A DNA stretch of 64,000 nucleotides from Galaxea fascicularis (lineage: Eukaryota > Cnidaria > Anthozoa > Scleractinia > Euphylliidae), in the NCBI GenBank assembly GCA_948470475.1, contig OX419336.1, positions 4,193,484 to 4,257,483 of the forward strand, read 5' to 3'. The notes beneath the pieces are model-generated. The model had not been told where the DNA came from. It saw only the letters and a program-made list of their open reading frames with translations, and ran no database searches. The position numbers and the translations under genes are program-made. Positions 57,661 through 64,000 of the stretch are shown piece by piece (position 1 is the first letter of the stretch; the number at the start of each line of letters is the position of its first letter).

Positions 57661-60600
57661 GTCATCGTCGTCATTACCGTCATCATCGTCATCTCTTCTT
57701 CGCTTTTATGTTTTTCTTACTCTTCTGAAAGACATTTTAATGGACTCCTGGTGACACGTAGTACATTCGCCTTATTCCTAAACAACATTTTTTGTTCATA
57801 CCACAGGTGTCTCAAGTCAACAAAAGTAACCTCATAGACACCACCAAAGAGCTTAGAAATGCGTATGAAAAGTTCACCAACAAAATCATCTATCTAAGTC
57901 TTCTAACGAAGCTGCGGGCGTCCATCTGCAAGAAAATGCCAAAGCTTAAAAGCCCGGAATGGAATCAAATACAGATATTTTGCCAGGTAACACGCACGAC
58001 ATAAGTTGCATTACTACTTAAATGTTCTGCTTTAGTGTCTATAATCAAAAGGTACTTGCAAAAACATTCCTGAATAGTCTTACCGTCAAGTTTTATTGAA
58101 AGTTTCAAAAGGATTGAAAAACGATTGCCTACATTTATCTTTCTCTGAAAATTCAATTTTTGAAGTAAAGTGTCAGTCTAAACTTCTATTTAGTTCCATA
58201 AAGTGTTTTTCCTTTATCCAGACAGGACGAACAGACTTCGAAAAAGAACTCCACAGGCAACACTTTAAGAAACACTTCTGCCAGAAAATTGGGTATTTAT
58301 CTTAATGTTTTTTTCTTTATATATTTTAACAAAAAGAATCGACATTTACAAGCAAATACTTCATTGCTTTTGTTTTAACAGAAAATTCCTCAGTAACCTC
58401 GACAGGTTGTTTAATATTAGTGTGTGTGTATCTGAAGGAAAACTAAAATCAGGATAGAAAACAAGCCCACCGCAAACCAGACAGTATTCTCACGTTTTTT
58501 CAGTGTGCTACCTTTAAGTAGCATGCCACTTCCCGGATCTAGGGGGCTGCTAAACTGAGTTCGATCTTATTTATTTTTGTAAACTATTTGTCATTGCAAT
58601 GTAGATCGAACAATTCCAAAGAAAATGGAGTAGTTTTACCATCATTTTCTGGCGGGTCAGAGGTAATACTGCAGCCTGGAGTAGGAATTGTACCAGTAAA
58701 TGGGTCACAGGTTAGTTATGGCGTAGTCGTGTAAGGGAAACCACCAACAAGTGTTTAGGTAGGCATATAGGGTTGAGCTGTTCGCCTCAAGTACTCTATA
58801 GCAATTGTCCTGTGTGTACGCCCCTTATTCCTTCTCAGGAACTGGCGGGCCAAACCCCTGCGTTCTATGCCTCCCTGTTTAGCTGGTACCATGTCTTGCT
58901 TATGAAGTTGATATTTGCTTCCATCTTTTTCAAGAGAGTGCCTGTCGGTAATTCGTCTTCTTCAGCTTTCCGTGCGTTTTGTCCTACTTGCTCTTAAAGA
59001 GGGTCTTTCTTCTCCCAGAACTGGTTGCCTTTAATAAAAATTAGAACTCCACGGTCAGCGCTTCTCACCGGGAAACACCGAGCTACAAACTCATTTAAAC
59101 TTGATTTCGTAATTCACTAACCAAATGTTAAAACTTCCTGATGGATTTTTCTTTCGTTATTTTGCTCACTTCTAGGATGTGAATAGCACTTTAGCCAGCC
59201 TCAATTCCAGCGGATGTACAGTGACGTCATATGAGATTGTGAGTACTTCCGTCTGAGATACAACCATGGCAATACGTCCCCTGGGACACTTTGCGAGAAA
59301 GGCGATTTTTAACTTAAAAGAGGGAATGATGTGCACCCCGTCCTTGCGCTCAAGACTAAAACATCCTGGCTGTCTAGTTTTCAAAGAAACTGTGGTGATT
59401 CGTCTGTTGGGGAATGCTGCAATAAAATTCATATGAGTTGACTATGTAAACTGGCCACCGTAAAAAGATTAAGAAAGCTTAAGTTTCGAGGGTTAGCCCT
59501 TTGTCAGAACGAATTGAGGAATTATGGGTTAGTGTGGTTTGTATACCGTAGAAAGATGGAGCTACAGTATTGGAAGGAACATGGTAACGTGAAAAACAAG
59601 AACTGAATAAATTAGTTGAACGAACAGCGTTCGGTGATGCCGTCGTGACTTAGGATACTGATAAGATATTTTTTATCTACATTCAGTTCTTACGTTGGCG
59701 TTTTACGGAATTTCAGCTTTGCCTACATCAAGATGAGTAACGCGTTAAGCCGCAAAAATTTTTCAAGAAATAACATTTTCTCTCACAAAGGGAATTTGTT
59801 CACTTTACAGAAAAATGGGACGGTTATGATAAAAGCAAAGAGAAATACCCCTGAGGAATTAAGAAGGAAAAAGCACGAGGAAAGAAGACAGCGAGTTGAA
59901 ATAGTGTTGACTAGTTTGTCGCTGGTGGCCATTACATTTTCCTTGATTGTCCTCTCATGTATTCGGTAAGGTGAAGTCTATTAACTAATGTTTATAAGAC
60001 AAACAGACAGACAGACAGACAGACAATGTAAAAGGTTGTTATTGCAGACATCAAATATTAGAAAGATCCGAGAAAAAGAACTGACTAAGGTAACAAAATA
60101 AACATGTGGAGAGATAAGGAGAGAAAGATAAAAAGAAGGGAGAAAGAAACTAAGAAAGGCAAAAATACAGAGAAAAGCAAACTTGATTCAACCCCCGTCA
60201 AAAAAGGGTTGTATCATGCAGGTCATGAAATCTCCCTACAATCTAAAATCCTGTCTCCTCTCTGTTATTCTTCAATATAAAACCTAACCAAGTAAATGGC
60301 ACGCCTTTGCATGATACTTCCCTTTACCAAAATTAACTCACGTTTTTAGTCAGTTTTCTTTCTGATTGTGATTGTGAAATTGGTTTTTAACAACATTTAT
60401 TCATGGCATTCTTTAAATTTAGTGAGCCATCTCCTCCAATCAGCGATCACCTGAATCAGAATCAGCGAAATATTGAGGGACGTTATAGTCGTATAGTCCA
60501 GCATTGCTTCCAGAGAGTTGAATTAAAGTTACATCGCTCTTGAGTAATGGTACTTACACTTTTTTTTATTTCGCTAAAGGACTCAGTCGCCGCAGTCAGC

Positions 60601-63600
60601 TGAAAAGTTTTTTATCCACAAAAACCTCCTTCTTGCTTGGGGTCTTGGATACGCTGTTTACATTGCAGATGTAACTGCTTTTGAAAGCAGGAATCAAAAG
60701 CCTGTAAGTATACCAAGCAGTTTCATAAATACAGGGAAAGTATTGCCAGTGTGGACGTTGCAGTACATTACTTATATAAAACAACGCTATATAAAGCTAA
60801 CTGAGAGCTGGTTATGTTGTCAGCTCCTAATAACTAAACCCATTGATGATGAAAATGTGAGGGAAAATCAATCGCTCTCACGATTTTACTCATTCAAATG
60901 CTGCATGTAATGGAAGTGTTCATGACAAGCCTGTTTGAAGAGGTCAGAGACCTGTTTGAAAGCTGTTCAAGGCTTTCACCTCTCTAGTAGATGAACCCTT
61001 TGGATTTGCGGCATTACGAATTGGAGCTAAGGTAATCAATATGCCGCTGAACACAAATCAAATTAAGGACACCATTCCAATTTTCTCATCGTATCGATCT
61101 TAACCGATGTTGTTAATATTTTCAGGCTCTTTGCACGGCTGTTGCTGTGGTTAGCCATTTCTTTCAAACAGCCATCTTTACGTGGATGGTAGTCGAAGCT
61201 GTGAATCTCTTCATTAAACTGGTCAAAGTCATATCAACCAGGACATTTTATATTACCTACCTCATCATTGGTTGGGGTAAGTCATAGCGTTGATCAAGAC
61301 CCAGGCTTTAGTTTCACCTCAGATAGTTACAAACATCGGTATAAAGTTTGATGGTTGAGTCAGCTTTAAAGTTGCACGTTTGTCTTTTCGCGTTGCTCAG
61401 ATACCAGAAGCTTTAAAAAACAACAACTAAACACAACAACTCTATAAATCACCTCATTCATACGTTAATTATGGTGTCTGACATCTACAGCAGCGACAAA
61501 TTGAAGAAAAAAAACACTTTAAAACACAACTTTTTTTCATGGTATTTACGAACTTTCTGGCGCTTATGTCAATGTAGCTGAACTAACATAAGGACAGCGT
61601 TCAAATACGTTGTGAAATAGAAGCTGATTCACTCTTTTCTTCCTCAAAAGACCTTGATCTGTGTCATTTTTAAGATCTTGTTCTGGTGCGGACGGCAAAG
61701 AATGCACCAAAATTCAAAATGTTCCACCAGGCGACCCTATTCAGTACTCGCTCATTCTTGCCGATGTGGCGTCGATTTTTGTTCCCACTGTCGCGGCAAT
61801 GGCTAAAGCTCCTTTTTCAGTGTAACCGTGACACTACATACGTGTCATGCTCTGTTAAAAACATGAAGACGCTATTTGTTTGAAGGAGGAGGAAAATGTT
61901 ATAGCAACGCGGAGTTGAAGAACGCATTTTGTAACTGAGGTTTTGAACAGAAATAAAAATTATGTTTTAACAACGTTTATTTCAGGCATTCCAGCTATCA
62001 TTGTCGGTATAACAGCGGCAGCACGAACCAGCACGTACGACATGAACCAGCCCATCAACAAGTCCTTCATTTGCGGAGATGTAGAGTTTACTTCGCAAGT
62101 TAATAGATCAAGGTACTAGCAAAATGGCAATTGGCCTCGTTAAACTCAACAGTGTCTTGTTAAGTGGAGTTTTTATTTTTTGTCAAATTTGTTGAATAGT
62201 CGCCGGCAATCTTCTTACAGCATGATCAATGAGCGGGATTGGAAATCGGCACTTAGTTTTTCAGTGGAGAAATCAGTGAAGGAAAGCGCAAAATTTCAAA
62301 ACCATCAGTGATAATATTGTAAAATGGTGACTAAGCAATAATATGGCATATTTTCTTTAGGTGTTGGTTGAACGGAAGCAAGTGGCTTTACAGAGGTCCT
62401 GTTCTAGCTTTTCTCGTGGTAAGTAAATTTAAGAGGCTTAGTGATAAAGGTTACTTCGACGTTTCTTAATTGTTGTTGGAAATCCTCTGAGTTTGTTACT
62501 GTTTCCATTCCAGGTTCAGTTACTTGTACCAGATAAATAAATCTCACTGCCTTCTGTTCCCTTTCAAGGTTAATTTTGCAATCTTTGTCATGTTGCTTAA
62601 AGTCGTATTTGGTAAGATTGCAGCCAAGTACCAAACCGACCAGATTGAAAGGACAAGGTACGAAATAGACAAAATAAATAATAGACGCAATAAAACAAAC
62701 GGTACATCAAAATAACTGATCAGAAAGAAGTGAAAGTGCACTGCGACGTAGGCATTGGACCCGAGGGACCTTGTTGAGACTTGTACACCTTATTCCAAAA
62801 TGGCCCCCACTCTAATATTCTTTTGTTTTTATTCAAGTTAGCCCTTATTGCCTCGTTCAAGGTAAACTATTCTTTTAAATTTGCTCTCGAATTGGAATTA
62901 AAAAAGTCACTTTGGAACCAGTTTGGAGCCACTTTGGAGAACAAGTTGTATGATACCCAATACATGCAATACGTATGCCTGTAAGTACAGAGGGAAAACC
63001 TGAATTCCCAGTAACACACAGGGAGGTGTCGTTCACAAAGAAAGAGAGATCATGTTTGATTTCCAGTCCAGGAAAAACACACTGACAAGTACCTGCTCCA
63101 GTTCGTAAACATAATTTTTTCTACCATAGAAAAGGACTGAAAAGTGTGGCGGTGCTGCTACCCTTGCTGGGTGTCACGTGGTTATTCGGATTTTTCGTTG
63201 ATTTTCATGAAGCGCTTGACTACATTTTCATTGTTTTAACGTCAACTCAGGTAAGATAGAGTCGCCATTCCGTCAACAAATAAGCAATATAAAGGTAATT
63301 TAAAGCAAAATTGGAATTGAAAATAATAACACTGACTGGCACAACACAATGCAAGTCTAGCTCATTTTCGTATCTCTTGATGTTTTGAACTTTCACCATA
63401 AGCAGAGAGCTAAATAGTACTTGTTTGATTGAAGAACTTCACAGATGGAATGAAATCAATGCACCAATATTTGTCTGTACAATGAAAGAGTTGCCTGACC
63501 CGGCTTCAGTCATCATAATAATGTGCTTTCCCAATTCTCTTCCTTCGTTAACAGGGTATGGTGTTCTGCGTTTTTCATTGTCTTCTGGATGGTCAGGTGA

Positions 63601-63845
63601 GAACAGGTCAGGATATTTTTGCATAGATACGACTTTCCAATGCAAACGTTTATCTTTCTAATTACTTTTTATCAGGTTAGGAAAACATTCAACCAGATTC
63701 TGAGGGCGTGTCACGTCGACAAGGTATGTTGAAATGTGTCTCTCGAGAAATGTTGAAGCAGGAAAGACATAACTGAACCAGTGACAACTTTCCCTTGTCC
63801 CTTTTTGTTTCTTTATTCTTGTTTTAGTTTTCATGCGGGCGTTAG
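54225..63845 (+). CDS. Adhesion-type (class B2-like) 7TM receptor, 17 exons
   Basis: Exons: 54225-54294, 56686-56787, 57080-57189, 57807-57986, 58222-58292, 58605-58710, 59176-59238, 59733-59965, 60580-60703, 61126-61276, 61986-62112, 62361-62418, 62569-62657, 63130-63250, 63555-63596, 63676-63723, 63828-63845. Phases agree and give 570 codons plus TAG. Exon 1 encodes a signal peptide (FLLLLPLTSALFSS). Exons 2-7 give a short Cys-containing ectodomain with several NxS/T sites. TM1 is in exon 8; exon 9 has IHKNLLLA (TM2); exon 10 VVSHFFQTAIFTWMVVEAVN (TM3); exons 11-13 TM4, CWLNGSKWLYRGP and TM5; exon 14 LLPLLGVTWLFGF (TM6); exon 15 GMVFCVFHCLLDGQ (TM7). These are class B2 hallmarks. No canonical C-x-C-HLT GPS motif was found before TM1. 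The exon 8 start is uncertain (59733 or an upstream acceptor with another frame), and the 6-codon last exon is inferred from its strong pyrimidine tract. Ligand unknown. Confidence 0.85.
55923..55969. repeat. (AAT)n microsatellite, receptor intron 1
   Basis: About 15 AAT units. Confidence 0.85.
56080..56212 (-). mobile_element. Degraded tRNA-derived SINE, receptor intron 1
   Basis: Shares GTACCCGGAGAAAAACCTCT and GAGCAGAGTAGAGAACCA with the SINE at 40308-40500, and GGCAAGCGCTCTCACCA of its tRNA-like head. The A- and B-box regions contain deletions. Confidence 0.72.
57605..57668. repeat. (CAT)n microsatellite, receptor intron 3
   Basis: About 20 CAT units with an imperfect (CAC/CAT/CGT) edge. 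One frame reads as a poly-His stretch, but it lies between exons 3 and 4 of the receptor and is not coding. Confidence 0.9.
59437..59540. repeat. Dispersed repeat, pair with 15674-15775 (receptor intron 7)
   Basis: Contains AAGTTTCGAGGGTTAGCCCT and TTGTCAGAACGAATTGAGGA, matching the eIF3a intron 11 copy in order and orientation. Confidence 0.7.
60003..60025. repeat. (CAGA)n microsatellite, receptor intron 8
   Basis: Five to six ACAG units, followed by purine-rich DNA to about 60180. Confidence 0.85.
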
Positions 63846-64000
63846 TCACGACCGTTTCAGTTCTCAGATTTGCGGTTTTCACTGTAGACACTATGTTGAA
63901 GAAAAAACTAGTAGTTTGTTTAACATTATGAGGCTCGTTCTAGGGAAGTATCCATGTCATGTGTGTAACCTCAAAGGATTATGCACGCGTGCGGCGTTGT

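Noticed and set aside
57396..57728. Poly-His frame of 110 codons
   Set aside because: It is a (CAT)n microsatellite inside a receptor intron, with well-supported exons on both sides.
62781..62984. Extra receptor exon between TM5 and TM6
   Set aside because: Exons 13 and 14 join directly in phase (IERTR-KGLKSVAVLLPLLG), matching class B2 spacing, so an additional exon would disrupt loop 3.

Overview
Animal nuclear DNA. Genes are split by GT-AG introns, exons cover only a small part of the window, and introns and intergenic DNA are full of short inverted-repeat elements, tRNA-derived SINEs, LINE remnants and AT-rich microsatellites. Gene content (eIF3a, rolling-stone-like, steryl-sulfatase-like, class A and adhesion-type GPCRs) is metazoan. 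The repeat style resembles stony-coral/anthozoan genomes; that placement is an inference from remembered repeat types, not a measured match. No prokaryotic features, CRISPR array or true tRNA/rRNA gene was found.

Layout. (1) 1.06-2.14 kb, minus: an intronless class A GPCR. (2) 2.1-7.2 kb: intergenic, with a perfect 184-bp tandem duplication and a 178-bp MITE. (3) 7.26-26.44 kb, minus: a complete eIF3a gene that I could assemble as 21 exons with consistent splice phases (about 1250 aa), whose introns hold many mobile elements. (4) 27.9-29.3 kb: a 30-bp-unit minisatellite built on the palindrome ATTGGCCAAT, interrupted by a 1.4-kb element with about 350-bp terminal inverted repeats that carries an OTU-protease fragment and an opposed THAP-like zinc-finger fragment. 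(5) 31.9-32.8 kb, plus: a decayed steryl-sulfatase copy. (6) 37.0-42.7 kb, minus: a fuller steryl-sulfatase-like gene with an in-frame TGA at exactly the same codon as the decayed copy; a 5'-truncated LINE sits directly against its last exon. (7) 44.1-46.9 and 49.0-51.2 kb, plus: tandem two-exon rolling-stone-like membrane protein genes. (8) 54.2-63.85 kb, plus: an adhesion-type (class B2) 7TM receptor gene of 17 exons (about 570 aa) for which I find no canonical GPS cleavage motif.

The genes do not form a pathway. The housekeeping gene eIF3a is flanked by receptor and membrane-protein genes typical of lineage-specific expansion. The most unusual material is the OTU element nested in the minisatellite, the shared TGA in the two sulfatase copies, and the GPS-less adhesion-type receptor.
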